A DNA stretch of 64,000 nucleotides from Methylobacterium brachiatum (GCF_020523825.1 NZ_JAJALK010000003.1:186001-250000), one strand, 5' to 3'; counted from the stretch's first letter, positions 7,691 through 16,401 are shown. Notes: generated from the letters alone by a model not told the origin. Made by a program: numbers and translations.

Positions 7691-9178
7691 TCACATCTGC
7701 TCGGGCAGCCGCTCGCTCTGCGCCAGGTTCGAGAACCGGGTGATGTTGGCGTCGAACTGCAGCTCGACCGTGCCGGTCGGGCCGTGACGCTGCTTGCCGA
7801 GGATGACCTCGGCCTTGCCGTGAACGCGGTTCATCTCCGCCTCCCAGGCGAAGAACTCCTCCGTGCCCTCGCGCGGCTTCTTGTTGTTGACGTAGTATTC
7901 CTCGCGGAACACGAACATCACCACGTCGGCGTCCTGCTCGATCGAGCCGGATTCACGCAGATCCGAGAGCTGCGGGCGCTTGTCGTCGCGGTTCTCGACC
8001 TGACGCGAGAGCTGCGAGAGCCCGATGATCGGCACCGCCAGCTCCTTGGCCAGCGCCTTCATGCCGGTGGTGATCTCGGTCATCTCCTGCACGCGGTTGT
8101 CACTGCGCTTGCCGGAGCCGGAGAGCAGCTGCAGGTAATCGACGATCAGCAGGTCCAGGCCCTTCTGGCGCTTCAGGCGCCGGGCCCGGGCGGCGAGCTG
8201 GGCGATCGAGATGCCGCCGGTCTGGTCGATGTAGAACGGGATCGTCTGCATGTCCCGGGCGGCGTCGGTGATCTTGTAGAAATCCTCCGGCCGGATGTCG
8301 CCGCGGCGGATCTTGTACGAGGGCACGCCCGATTGCTCGGCGATGATACGGGTGGCGAGCTGCTCGGCCGACATTTCCAGGGAGAAGAACCCGACGATGC
8401 CGCCGTTGACGGTCTGCATCGTGCCGTCCGCCTGCTTCTCGCCGCGATAGGCCTTGGCGATGTTGAAGGCGATGTTGGTCACCAGCGAGGTCTTGCCCAT
8501 GGCCGGGCGGCCCGCGAGGATGATCAAGTCGGAGGGCTGCAGGCCGCCCATCTTGGCGTCGAGGTCGGATAAGCCGGTGGCGATGCCCGAGAGCTTGCCG
8601 TCGCGCTGGTAGGCCTTGGCGGCCATGTCCACCGCGGCGGTGAGCGCGTCGGAGAATTTTTGGAAGCCGCCGTCGTATTTCCCGGCCTCGGCGAGCTCGT
8701 AGAGCCGGCGCTCGGTCTCCTCGATCTGGTCGCGGGGCGCCTGCTCCACCGGCGCCTCGTAGGCGCCGTTGACCAGATCCTCGCCGATCGTGATCAGGCG
8801 ACGGCGGATCGCGAGGTCGTAGATCGTCCGGCCGTAGGCGCCGGCATTGATCACCGTGGTGGCGTCGGCCGCCAGCCTCGCGAGGTACTGCATCACCGTC
8901 TGGCCGCCGAAATCGGCGTCGCCCAGATAGGTCTTCATGGTGATGGGCGTGGCGAGCTTGCCGGCCCGAATCAGCGAGGCGGCCACCGAGAAGATCTGCT
9001 GGTGGGCATCCTCCATGAAGTGCTCGGCCAGCAGGAAGTCCGACACCCGGTAATAGGCGTCGTTGTTCACCAGGATGGCGCCGAGCAGCGCCTGCTCCGC
9101 ATCGATGTTGTGCGGCGCGACGCGGTACTCAGCTTGAACCGCTTCCAGCTTGGCCGTGAGCGCATTGGGCAGGGCCAT
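7691..9178 (-). CDS. dnaB: Replicative DNA helicase DnaB
   Basis: A 495-residue hexameric ring helicase that unwinds DNA at the replication fork and recruits primase. The N-terminal DnaB domain covers about 20-125. The RecA-like domain has Walker A GRPAMGKTS at 223-231, Walker B LLIVDYLQLL, and the DNA-binding/arginine-finger region LSQLSRQVENRDDKRPQLSDLRESG. The sequence is continuous; no intein interrupts the ATPase core. The start is set at ATG 9178 (MALPNALTAK) rather than at 9238 because homology begins there and GGAG lies upstream. It is separated from rplI by 303 nt that contain a LexA-type box and a hairpin, so it probably has its own promoter. Confidence 0.98.
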   Translation of the reverse strand: MALPNALTAKLEAVQAEYRVAPHNIDAEQALLGAILVNNDAYYRVSDFLLAEHFMEDAHQQIFSVAASLIRAGKLATPITMKTYLGDADFGGQTVMQYLARLAADATTVINAGAYGRTIYDLAIRRRLITIGEDLVNGAYEAPVEQAPRDQIEETERRLYELAEAGKYDGGFQKFSDALTAAVDMAAKAYQRDGKLSGIATGLSDLDAKMGGLQPSDLIILAGRPAMGKTSLVTNIAFNIAKAYRGEKQADGTMQTVNGGIVGFFSLEMSAEQLATRIIAEQSGVPSYKIRRGDIRPEDFYKITDAARDMQTIPFYIDQTGGISIAQLAARARRLKRQKGLDLLIVDYLQLLSGSGKRSDNRVQEMTEITTGMKALAKELAVPIIGLSQLSRQVENRDDKRPQLSDLRESGSIEQDADVVMFVFREEYYVNNKKPREGTEEFFAWEAEMNRVHGKAEVILGKQRHGPTGTVELQFDANITRFSNLAQSERLPEQM

Positions 9179-9304
9179 CGGCGGACGACTCCGAATCAGG
9201 CGCCGCGACGGGCGCACCAGGATCACACCGCGCGACATTGGCCACGGTAAGGTTACCGAAGCCTAGCCGACGGCCGGCTCATCCGGTCCTCGGCCCGGAC
9301 GAAC

Positions 9305-9339
9305 GGACGCCCGCCGACTCTCGCGAGGGGCGGGCGTCC
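9305..9339. other. Hairpin in the dnaB 5' region
   Basis: A perfect 11-bp stem (GGACGCCCGCC and its complement) with a 13-nt loop. It lies just downstream, in the dnaB direction, of the candidate LexA-controlled promoter and 127 nt before the dnaB start. It could be an attenuator or a 5'-UTR structure. No T run follows it on either strand. Confidence 0.5.
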
Positions 9340-9367
9340 ATGCTGGAACAAAACTGGAACGTGTCAA
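9339..9367 (-). promoter_or_regulatory. Candidate LexA-controlled promoter upstream of dnaB
   Basis: Read on the minus strand, a consensus -35 TTGACA (9367-9362) is followed by GTTCCAGTTTTGTTC (9360-9346). This is an exact GTTC-N7-GTTC, the alphaproteobacterial LexA operator consensus, and it lies in the space between -35 and -10. The -10 candidate (AGCATG) is poor. The only gene downstream on this strand is dnaB, 168 nt away. Binding by LexA is inferred, not shown. Confidence 0.5.
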
Positions 9368-9481
9368 GTCTTGGGGCGAATGATCCCCAATGTTCACCGC
9401 TATACAGGGATGCGGGCGACGCCGCCCCGCGCGAGCCGAAGGGCCCTTGCGGAGCGGCGCCAGCCGTGGATCCCGACGGAC

Positions 9482-10054
9482 TCAGCCGCGGTCGTCGGCA
9501 CCTTCGCCGGCATCGGCCAGCGCCATGCCGACCTCCAGGCCGAGGTCGTCGAGGTTGAACGCCTCGCGCTCGGTGACCGACTCGCCGCGCGCCTGACGCT
9601 CGGCCTCTTCGGGGCTGCGGGCGACGTTGACGGTGATCTGGACCTCGACCTCGGGGTGCAGCACCACCGGGACGGTGTGCAGGCCCAGCGTCTTGATCGG
9701 CTGGTTCAGGATGAACTGGCCGCGATCGACGGTGAAGCCCTCCTTGGCCACCACCTCGGCGAGGTCGCGGGTGGAGACGGAGCCGTAGAGCACGCCGGTC
9801 TCGCCCGACTGGCGGATCAGGATGAAGCTCTGGCCGTTCAGCTTCTCGGCGACGGCCTCGGCGTCCTTCTTCCGGTCGAGGTTACGGGCCTCGAGCTGGG
9901 CGCGCTGCGACTCGAAGTGCTTCTTGTTGGATTCCGTCGCGCGCAGCGCCTTGCCGCGCGCGAGCAGGAAGTTGCGGGCGAAGCCCGGGCGGACGTTCAC
10001 GGTCTCGCCCATCTGGCCGAGCTTGGCCACGCGCTCGAGCAGGATCACTTCCAT
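9482..10054 (-). CDS. rplI: 50S ribosomal protein L9
   Basis: A 190-residue L9. The N-domain [30 protein letters not shown] carries the Gly/Lys-rich rRNA-binding signature, followed by the long connecting helix (about 50-80) and a C-domain to about 150. An acidic alphaproteobacterial tail ([13 protein letters not shown]) extends beyond the ~149 residues of E. coli L9. The start at 10054 matches the family N-terminus and is 8 nt from AAGGA; an ATG 6 nt upstream is also possible. It is the last ribosomal gene of the rpsF-rpsR-DUF2232-rplI cluster. Confidence 0.97.
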   Translation of the reverse strand: MEVILLERVAKLGQMGETVNVRPGFARNFLLARGKALRATESNKKHFESQRAQLEARNLDRKKDAEAVAEKLNGQSFILIRQSGETGVLYGSVSTRDLAEVVAKEGFTVDRGQFILNQPIKTLGLHTVPVVLHPEVEVQITVNVARSPEEAERQARGESVTEREAFNLDDLGLEVGMALADAGEGADDRG

Positions 10055-10095
10055 CGTCATTTTCCTTCAGTTGGTCGGCCGCACGGGCCGGGGAC

Positions 10096-11130
10096 TCACG
10101 GCGCCGGGTTGTCCTTCGGACGGCGGCGATCGAGGGCGGTGTCGGCCAGGCCGAACAGGGTGAGTGCCACCAGGGCGACGCCCTGGGTCACGAACAGGAT
10201 CAGGTACATGCCGAACAGCATGAGCCCGCGCCCCGGCCGGCCGCGCGAGCGGTCGTGGAAGGCGGCGAGCCCCTGGAGCGCGAAGGCCGCGCTGAAGGCG
10301 CCGACCAGCGCGACGCCGAACACCCCGATGAAGCCGGGGGCGAAGCACATCAGCACGGCGGCTGCCAGGGTAACCAGGGTCGTGCGCGGCATGGCGGTCG
10401 ACGGCAGGTCCGGCCAGGGCCGAGGCAGGCGCCCGGAGATCCTCACGATCCGGGCCGAGGCCCAGAGATAGAAGGTCAAGAGCAGGGTGAGCCCGTTGGC
10501 CGCGAAGGCCGGCACGACGCGCGCGAGGGCGTCAGCGACTTCGCCTCGCGTCACCTCGGCCTCGTCCTGGCCGGGCTTGGGCGTCGCGTCCGGCTTGGCA
10601 CCCGCGTCGGGGGCGGGAGAGCCGGCTTCGGCTTGCGGCGCGTCGGTGCGGCGGGGTTCGGTCGCCGGCCGGGCGGCGGGGTCGCGGACCTGCACCAGCG
10701 TGCGGGCGAGCCCGCGCAGCTGCGCGTCGAAGGCCGCGTGGTTCGGCGAGGACAGGACCGCGATGGCGATGAAGGCGAGGGCGGCCGTGGCGGCGGTCCA
10801 GCCGAGGAGGCGGCCGGTCGGGTACCATTCGAGGCCGGACGGCGTCTCGCGGCCGAGCAGCGTCAGGTAGGCGAGCCACCAGGCCGGCAGGGCGATGTAG
10901 GCGGCGTAGGCGAGGCCCATGAAGGGCGCGATCACGAGCGCCAGGGCGAGGCTGCCGGCGGCCGCCGCCGTGAGGGCGGCCTTGTGGCTCCAGCCCAGGC
11001 CGACGATGAGGATCGGCAGAGGCGCGACGAGGTAGAGCAGGATCGCCAGCGGGGTCGCCTTCAGCAGCACCCCGAACAGGAGTGCGGAGACGAGGCCCGC
11101 GCCGATACCGATGCCGATATGCTGTGCCAT
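10096..11130 (-). CDS. DUF2232 family membrane protein
   Basis: A 344-residue polytopic inner-membrane protein. Hydrophobic segments are visible at about 7-60, 65-105, 115-135, 215-240 and 255-320. A hydrophilic Pro/Ala/Asp-rich loop (about 150-205) interrupts it. DUF2232 genes sit between rpsR and rplI throughout the alphaproteobacteria, exactly as here. Function is unknown; the synteny suggests a link to ribosome-associated or cell-envelope housekeeping. A pair of hairpins lies in the 129 nt between rpsR and this gene, so it may also have its own promoter. Confidence 0.9.
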   Translation of the reverse strand: MAQHIGIGIGAGLVSALLFGVLLKATPLAILLYLVAPLPILIVGLGWSHKAALTAAAAGSLALALVIAPFMGLAYAAYIALPAWWLAYLTLLGRETPSGLEWYPTGRLLGWTAATAALAFIAIAVLSSPNHAAFDAQLRGLARTLVQVRDPAARPATEPRRTDAPQAEAGSPAPDAGAKPDATPKPGQDEAEVTRGEVADALARVVPAFAANGLTLLLTFYLWASARIVRISGRLPRPWPDLPSTAMPRTTLVTLAAAVLMCFAPGFIGVFGVALVGAFSAAFALQGLAAFHDRSRGRPGRGLMLFGMYLILFVTQGVALVALTLFGLADTALDRRRPKDNPAP

Positions 11131-11191
11131 GGGTTCCGCTGTCCCGCTGCCGTCACGGCAGGGTTAGAGGCGTCGCTGCGCCCCAACGATC

Positions 11192-11246
11192 GAGCGATGT
11201 CGCATCGCTCTCTGAGGAAGCCGGCCCGGGTCGATGCCGGGCCGGC
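11192..11246 (-). terminator. Two consecutive hairpins between rpsR and the DUF2232 gene
   Basis: The first, next to rpsR, has a 10-bp GC stem (11220-11229 with 11237-11246) and a 7-nt loop. The second has an 8-bp stem (11192-11199 with 11203-11210) and a 3-nt loop. No T run follows. They probably reduce or end transcription of the rpsF-rpsR mRNA, or serve as a processing signal between the ribosomal genes. Confidence 0.5.
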
Positions 11247-11259
11247 CAGTCGAATCAGC

Positions 11260-11511
11260 CTACTTGATCACGTAGGGCAGCAGGCCAAGGAAACGGGCGC
11301 GCTTGATCGCCTGGGCGAGCTCGCGCTGCTTCTTGGCCGAGACCGCGGTGATGCGGGACGGGACGATCTTGCCGCGCTCGGACACGTAGCGGGACAGGAG
11401 CTTGACGTCCTTGTAGTCGATCTTCGGCGCGTTCGCGCCGGAGAACGGGCAAGTCTTACGACGACGGAAGAAGGGACGGCGTCCGCCGCCTGCACCAGCA
11501 CCGAAAGCCAT
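11260..11511 (-). CDS. rpsR: 30S ribosomal protein S18
   Basis: An 83-residue S18, normal for alphaproteobacteria. A Gly-rich N-terminus leads into [15 protein letters not shown], and the conserved [18 protein letters not shown] and the rRNA-binding [22 protein letters not shown] follow. Strong ribosome binding site GGGAGGG is 7 nt upstream, and only 3 nt separate it from rpsF, fitting co-translation of S6 and S18, which heterodimerise on the 30S platform. Confidence 0.98.
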   Translation of the reverse strand: MAFGAGAGGGRRPFFRRRKTCPFSGANAPKIDYKDVKLLSRYVSERGKIVPSRITAVSAKKQRELAQAIKRARFLGLLPYVIK

Positions 11512-11514
11512 GGT

Positions 11515-11973
11515 TTAGCCCTCCCCGCCGAAGCTGCGCTCGGGACGATCGCCGCGCTCGGGGCGCTCGCCGCCGCCGAACCCGCCGCCGCCACCGAAGC
11601 CGTCATCGTCACGACGCCGGCCGCGCTCGCGATCCTTGCGGTCGTCGCGGTCGCGCTTCTGCATCATCGCCGACGGCTCGGAATCGAGATCCTCGACCCG
11701 GACGGTCATGAAGCGCAGCACGTCCTCGGAGATCTGCATCTGACGCTCCATCTCGGCGATGGCGGCCGGGGGGGCGTCGATGTTGAGGAGCGCGAAATGC
11801 GCCTTGCGGTTCTTCTTGATGCGGTAGGCCAGGGACTTCACGCCCCACATCTCGATCTTCTCGAGGCGGCCGCCGTTCTGCTCGATCACACCCTTGTAGG
11901 TGTCGATCATCGTCTCGACCTGCTGGGACGTCACGTCCTGCCGGGCCAAGAGCACGTGCTCGTAGAGAGGCAT
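11515..11973 (-). CDS. rpsF: 30S ribosomal protein S6
   Basis: A 152-residue S6. The ferredoxin-like core is residues 1-100 ([35 protein letters not shown]). After about residue 105 comes a highly charged tail ([18 protein letters not shown]) and then Gly/Phe/Glu/Arg repeats ([20 protein letters not shown]). The E. coli tail carries post-translational glutamates; this longer RGG-like tail is seen in some alphaproteobacteria. AAAGG lies 6 nt before the ATG. It is first in the cluster and probably carries the main promoter and any S6:S18 autoregulatory leader. Confidence 0.97.
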   Translation of the reverse strand: MPLYEHVLLARQDVTSQQVETMIDTYKGVIEQNGGRLEKIEMWGVKSLAYRIKKNRKAHFALLNIDAPPAAIAEMERQMQISEDVLRFMTVRVEDLDSEPSAMMQKRDRDDRKDRERGRRRDDDGFGGGGGFGGGERPERGDRPERSFGGEG

Positions 11974-12348
11974 ATCGGGCCTTTCAGTGTCAAAAGGAGC
12001 CCGGCCGCCCGGAGGCGGCTGGTTCGGGCCGGTTCATTCGCGAGACGCTCGGCGCCAAGCCCTTCGAGCCGTTTTTGCAGGCCCGAGCGGTTGATCGAAG
12101 GCGGAGACACCGGACGACGGATCGTTCAGGATCCTATGCCGCAAGCGGCACCGTCCGTTCAGCCCCCGGCCGGAGCGAACGCGAGGGGCGGCGCATAATC
12201 GGTTTTTCGCAGGCTGGCAAGACCGGCCGGTCTCGACGCGGCTCGACCGCCTGAGCGCCGGCGCGGCTTGCCCATCGGGCGGATCGCCAACATATCGGCG
12301 GTTCGAGGGCGCCCGCCGGACCGTGGCGGCCCCGGGACGAATCGGCCC
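11974..12348. promoter_or_regulatory. Divergent control region between rpsF and pdxJ
   Basis: 375 nt without a gene, separating two divergent operons, so promoters in both directions must lie here. A small hairpin (12004-12009 with 12014-12019, loop CGGA) lies about 31 nt before rpsF on the transcript side and could belong to an S6:S18-responsive leader, though I cannot fit the full known motif. No clear -35/-10 pair was identified. Confidence 0.35.
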
Positions 12349-13098
12349 ATGACCTCCGAAAAGCTGCGCCTCGGCGTCAACATCGATCACGTCGCCACGG
12401 TGCGCAACGCCCGCGGCGAGTCCTATCCCGACCCGGTGCGGGCCGCCCTCCTGGCGGTCGAGGCCGGGGCGGACGGCATCACGGCGCATCTGCGCGAGGA
12501 CCGGCGTCACATCCGGGACGCCGACATCGCCGCGCTGAAGCGCGATCTCACCGTGCCCCTCAACTTCGAGATGGCGGCCACCGACGAGATGGTGACGATC
12601 GCCCTGGCGACACGCCCCCACGCCGCCTGCCTGGTGCCGGAGAAGCGCGCGGAGCGCACCACCGAGGGCGGCCTCGACATCGTCAACGGACGCGATCACC
12701 TCGCCCCCCGGATCCGCGCCCTGGCGGAGGCCGGGATCCGCGTCTCTCTGTTCGTCGAGCCCGAGCCTGCGGTGATGGACGCCGCCCGTGCGCTCGGCGC
12801 GCCGGTGGTCGAATTGCACACCGGCAGCTATTGCGAGGCCGCCGTGGCGGGCGATGAGGCGCGGGTTGCCCACGAACTGGCGCGGATCACGCGGGCGGCC
12901 GAGCACGGCGCCGGGCTCGGCCTGGAGATCCATGCCGGGCACGGGCTCACGGTCCGGAGCGTCGGGCCGGTGGCGGCGCTGCCGCAGATCCGGGAGCTGA
13001 ATATCGGCCACGCCCTGATCGCCGACGCGATCTTCGTCGGGCTCGCCCAGGCGGTGCGCGACATGCGGGCCGCCATGGATCGCGCGCGGCGCCCATGA
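12349..13098 (+). CDS. pdxJ: Pyridoxine 5'-phosphate synthase
   Basis: A 249-residue TIM-barrel enzyme that condenses 3-amino-2-oxopropyl phosphate with 1-deoxy-D-xylulose 5-phosphate to form pyridoxine 5'-phosphate, the last ring-forming step of DXP-dependent vitamin B6 synthesis. Family motifs are intact: [16 protein letters not shown] near the N-terminus, [23 protein letters not shown], and EIHAGHGL with ELNIGHAL near the C-terminus. The start at 12349 (MTSEKLRLG) is chosen because homology starts there; the binding site is weak. Its stop overlaps the acpS start by 4 nt. DXP also feeds dxr at 29.4 kb. Confidence 0.96.
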   Translation: MTSEKLRLGVNIDHVATVRNARGESYPDPVRAALLAVEAGADGITAHLREDRRHIRDADIAALKRDLTVPLNFEMAATDEMVTIALATRPHAACLVPEKRAERTTEGGLDIVNGRDHLAPRIRALAEAGIRVSLFVEPEPAVMDAARALGAPVVELHTGSYCEAAVAGDEARVAHELARITRAAEHGAGLGLEIHAGHGLTVRSVGPVAALPQIRELNIGHALIADAIFVGLAQAVRDMRAAMDRARRP

Positions 13099-13493
13099 TC
13101 ATCGGCATCGGCTCGGATCTCTGCGACATCGACCGGATCGCCCGGACGCTCGCGCGCCATGGCGACCGCTTCACGCACCGGGTGTTCACCGATGGCGAGC
13201 GGGCGCGCTGCGACCGCCGCGCCGCCCGCGCGCCGGGCTACGCCAGGCGCTTTGCCGCCAAGGAGGCCTGCGCCAAGGCGCTGGGCACCGGCCTCAGCAA
13301 CGGCGTGTTCTGGCGCGACATGGAGGTGGTGAACCTGCCCTCCGGCCAGCCGACCCTGCGGCTCTCCGGCGGTGCCGCCGCGCGACTCGCCGAGATGCTG
13401 CCGGCGGGGCATGAGGGCCGGCTGCATGTGAGCCTCACGGACGATCCGCCCATGGCTCAAGCCTTCGTGATCATCGAGGCGCTGCCGGCGTGA
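13095..13493 (+). CDS. acpS: Holo-[acyl-carrier-protein] synthase
   Basis: A 132-residue phosphopantetheinyl transferase that moves the 4'-phosphopantetheine arm of CoA to apo-ACP, enabling fatty-acid and lipid A synthesis. Signatures: [15 protein letters not shown] with the Mg-binding Asp, and the [16 protein letters not shown] helix with the catalytic Glu and Lys. Length matches the family (about 125-135). It starts inside the pdxJ stop (ATGA), an arrangement conserved in proteobacteria. Confidence 0.96.
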   Translation: MIIGIGSDLCDIDRIARTLARHGDRFTHRVFTDGERARCDRRAARAPGYARRFAAKEACAKALGTGLSNGVFWRDMEVVNLPSGQPTLRLSGGAAARLAEMLPAGHEGRLHVSLTDDPPMAQAFVIIEALPA

Positions 13494-13742
13494 GACCCGG
13501 GATGGCGGATTAGCCCGCTACCCTCGCGCGTTGCCGGGGGCTCGCGCTTGGTCTAGACCGCCGCACCAGCGGACACGATTGCGGCGCATTCCTCGGGACA
13601 ACCGCAGATCAGCCGCAGGCGGCGGGGCCGGGCCTCGCGGGCGGCTGGCGTATGATGCGGACGGGCGGAAGCCGGTTCCGGGCGTATCGTACGAGAACGG
13701 AAAAGCTGGGGCGTGCTCCGGCGACGGAATCTGAGTCTGAAG

Positions 13743-14543
13743 ATGGAACGCGCACGCGTGGATCACGACGGCAAGCCGCTGACGAAACCGGTCGAGACCG
13801 GCACCTGGGCCAGCATCCGCGAGACGCTGAAGGTCGGCGTCCAGGCGCTGCTGATCGCCCTGGTGGTCCGCACGCTGCTGTTCCAGCCGTTCAACATCCC
13901 GTCGGGGTCGCTGGTGCCGACGCTGCTGATCGGCGATTACCTGTTCGTCTCGAAGTATTCCTACGGCTACTCGAAATACTCCCTGCCGCTCTCGGAATAC
14001 ATTCCGATCCAGGCGGATGGGCGCGTCTGGGCGGCCGAGCCGAAGCGCGGCGACATCGCGGTGTTCAAGCTGCCCAAGGACAACGCCACGGATTACATCA
14101 AGCGCGTGATCGGCCTGCCGGGCGACAAGATCCAGATGATCGACGGCGTGCTCAACATCAACGGCAAGCCGGTCAAGCGCGAGCGGATCGCCGATTACGA
14201 GACCACCGATCCCTATGGGCAGGCGACCAAGGTGCCCCAGTATCTCGAGACGCTGCCCAACGGCGTCGTCCACCGGGTGATCGAGCGCGACGGCGACAAC
14301 GGCTTCTGGGACAAGACCGAGCTCTACACCGTGCCCAGCGGCCACTTCTTCATGATGGGCGACAACCGCGACAACTCCACCGATTCGCGCGATCTCGCGA
14401 GCGTCGGCTACGTGCCCTTCGCCAATCTGGTCGGGCGCGCCGAGATGATCTTCTTCTCGATCGACGAGGGCACCCCGGCCTGGCAGCTCTGGAACTGGCC
14501 GGCCCATGTGCGCTGGTCGCGCCTGTTCTCGACCATCCATTGA
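13743..14543 (+). CDS. lepB: Signal peptidase I
   Basis: A 266-residue membrane-anchored Ser/Lys protease that removes signal peptides from exported proteins. An N-terminal anchor (VQALLIALVVRTLLFQPF) is followed by the catalytic box IPSGSLVPTLLIGDYLF; the nucleophile is the Ser before Leu, a position usually followed by Met. The Lys box (DYIKRVIGLPGDKI) and box E (GHFFMMGDNRDNSTDSR) are present. The start is ambiguous: ATG 13743 is listed, but an in-frame GTG at 13713 would add ten residues, and neither has a strong binding site. It is followed by rnc with overlap and preceded by a 249-nt gap after acpS. Confidence 0.95.
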   Translation: MERARVDHDGKPLTKPVETGTWASIRETLKVGVQALLIALVVRTLLFQPFNIPSGSLVPTLLIGDYLFVSKYSYGYSKYSLPLSEYIPIQADGRVWAAEPKRGDIAVFKLPKDNATDYIKRVIGLPGDKIQMIDGVLNINGKPVKRERIADYETTDPYGQATKVPQYLETLPNGVVHRVIERDGDNGFWDKTELYTVPSGHFFMMGDNRDNSTDSRDLASVGYVPFANLVGRAEMIFFSIDEGTPAWQLWNWPAHVRWSRLFSTIH

Positions 14544-15319
14544 ACGGCCCGAACTTGGACGAGGCTGGACAGGCCCGACCGTCTTCCCGGGCACGGCGTT
14601 CCCACAAGCCCAGGCCGCCGCTCGGCGTCCTGGAGGAGCGGATCGGCCATAGCTTCGCCGATCAGAACCTGCTGACCCGGGCGCTCACCCATACCAGCAA
14701 GGCCACCGGGCGCGGCGGCAGCTACCAGCGCCTGGAGTTCCTGGGCGACCGGGTGCTCGGGCTAGCCGTGGCCGACCGCCTCTACGCCGCCTTTCCCGAC
14801 GCGGACGAAGGCGACCTGTCACGCCGCCTGGCCGGCCTCGTGCGCCGGGAGACCTGCGCGGCGGTGGCCGCCTCCTGGGAGGTCGGGCCGCACCTGATCC
14901 TCGGCCAGGGCGAGGTGATGGGCGGCGGCCGGCGCAACCAGACGATCCTGGCCGACGTCTGCGAGGCGATCCTCGGTGCGATCTACCTCGATGCCGGCTT
15001 CGAGGCCGCCCGGGTGATCGTCGAGGCGCATTTCCATCCAGCCGAGCCCATGGCAGCCCATCGCGGCCGCGACGCCAAATCCGCCCTGCAGGAATGGGCC
15101 ATGGGCCGGAGCCTGCCGATCCCCGTCTACGCGGTGGTCGAGCGCACCGGCCCGGATCATGCGCCCCGGTTCCGCATTGCCGTACAAGTCGAGGGGCTCG
15201 AGCCGGGTCACGGCGAGGGCACCTCGAAGCGTGTCGCCGAGCAGGAGGCCGCCCGCGCGCTGATGGAGCGCGAGGGAATCGGCACCGTCCCGGAGACGGG
15301 GCCGACGGAGACAGCATGA
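14540..15319 (+). CDS. rnc: Ribonuclease III
   Basis: About 259 residues. The RNase III domain holds the catalytic signature QRLEFLGDRVLGLAVAD, a second acidic site near ADVCEAILGAIYLDAG, and then the double-stranded-RNA-binding domain (DAKSALQEWAMGRS through SKRVAEQEAARALME). It processes rRNA precursors and structured mRNAs. No ATG occurs in frame between lepB and the conserved part; the best start is TTG 14540, overlapping the lepB stop in TTGA (another TTG is at 14555). Its end overlaps era by 4 nt. The lepB-rnc-era order is widely conserved. Confidence 0.95.
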   Translation: MNGPNLDEAGQARPSSRARRSHKPRPPLGVLEERIGHSFADQNLLTRALTHTSKATGRGGSYQRLEFLGDRVLGLAVADRLYAAFPDADEGDLSRRLAGLVRRETCAAVAASWEVGPHLILGQGEVMGGGRRNQTILADVCEAILGAIYLDAGFEAARVIVEAHFHPAEPMAAHRGRDAKSALQEWAMGRSLPIPVYAVVERTGPDHAPRFRIAVQVEGLEPGHGEGTSKRVAEQEAARALMEREGIGTVPETGPTETA

Positions 15320-16302
15320 CCGACCACGAACAAGACGACGGACAGGACGAGGGGCATGCCGAGGGGCCGGCCCCCAAGGCGCCATCGACGCTTCCGGGCA
15401 CGCCCGCGGATTCACGGGCGGGCTTCGTCGCGCTGATCGGCGTGCCGAATGCCGGCAAGTCGACCCTCCTCAACAACCTGGTCGGCACGAAGGTCTCGAT
15501 CGTTTCGCGCAAGGTGCAGACGACCCGGGCGCTCGTGCGCGGCATCCTGATCGAGGGCTCGGCCCAGGTGATCCTGGTCGACACCCCGGGCATCTTCGCG
15601 CCCAAGCGCCGCCTCGATCGGGCGATGGTGCATTCCGCCTGGAGCGGCGCCGCCGACGCGGATGCGGTCTGCCTGCTGGTCGATGCCCGCAAGGGCCTGG
15701 ACGAGGAGGTCGAGGCGATTCTGAGCCGCCTCGGCGAGGTGAAGCGCGAGAAGATGCTGATCCTCAACAAGATCGACCTGATCCCGCGCGAGCGGCTGCT
15801 CGATCTGGCCGCCAAGCTCAACGCGGCCTCGCCGTTTGCCGAGACATTCATGATCTCGGCGCTCAAGGGTGACGGCGTCGGCGACCTGCGCCGTGCGCTC
15901 GCCGCCCGGATGCCGCCGGGCCCGTGGCTCTACCCGGAGGATCAGGTCTCGGACGCGCCGCTGCGCATGCTCGCCGCGGAGATTACCCGGGAAAAAATCT
16001 ATGACCGGCTGCACGAGGAACTGCCCTACCGCTCCACGGTCGAGACCGACCAGTGGCAGATCCGGCCGGACGGCTCGGTCCGGATCGAGCAGACGATCTT
16101 CGTCGAGCGCGAGAGCCAGCGTTCGATCGTGCTCGGCAAGGGCGGCCAGACCATCAAGGCGATCGGTCAGGCGGCCCGCATCGGGATCGCCGAGGCGGCG
16201 GACGCCAAGGTCCACCTGTTCCTGCACGTGAAGGTGCGTGAGAACTGGGCCGACGACCCCGCCCGCTACCGCGAGATGGGCCTGGAATTCCCCCGCGGCT
16301 GA
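15316..16302 (+). CDS. era: GTPase Era
   Basis: A 328-residue GTPase that binds the 3' end of 16S rRNA and checks 30S assembly. An acidic N-terminal extension (about 1-35) precedes the G domain: G1 GVPNAGKSTL, G2 around RKVQTTRALVRG, G3 DTPGI, G4 NKID, G5 near SALKG. The C-terminal KH domain includes VERESQRSIVLGKGGQTIKAIG, the RNA-binding GxxG loop. The ATG overlaps the rnc stop (ATGA). No frameshift or truncation. Confidence 0.98.
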   Translation: MTDHEQDDGQDEGHAEGPAPKAPSTLPGTPADSRAGFVALIGVPNAGKSTLLNNLVGTKVSIVSRKVQTTRALVRGILIEGSAQVILVDTPGIFAPKRRLDRAMVHSAWSGAADADAVCLLVDARKGLDEEVEAILSRLGEVKREKMLILNKIDLIPRERLLDLAAKLNAASPFAETFMISALKGDGVGDLRRALAARMPPGPWLYPEDQVSDAPLRMLAAEITREKIYDRLHEELPYRSTVETDQWQIRPDGSVRIEQTIFVERESQRSIVLGKGGQTIKAIGQAARIGIAEAADAKVHLFLHVKVRENWADDPARYREMGLEFPRG

Positions 16303-16313
16303 ACCGGGTTTCC

Positions 16314-16389
16314 GGGGGCTCGCCCTTCGGCAGAGCCCCCCAGACTTGCAGGGCTCTGCCCTACACCCGCAAAAGGTCGAAGACCTTTT
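16314..16389. repeat. Structured intergenic palindromic element between era and the peptidase gene
   Basis: Three foldable parts in the gap between convergent genes: an 8-bp stem GGGGGCTC (16314-16321) with GAGCCCCC (16333-16340); a CAGAGCCC/GGGCTCTG alternative pairing (16331-16338, 16351-16358); and an 8-bp AAAAGGTC hairpin (16371-16389) with a GAA loop. The layout resembles REP-like elements found between genes in Methylobacterium, from memory. The last hairpin, ending TTTT, could act as a bidirectional terminator. Confidence 0.6.
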
Positions 16390-16401
16390 GAAACCCGGAC
16401 T

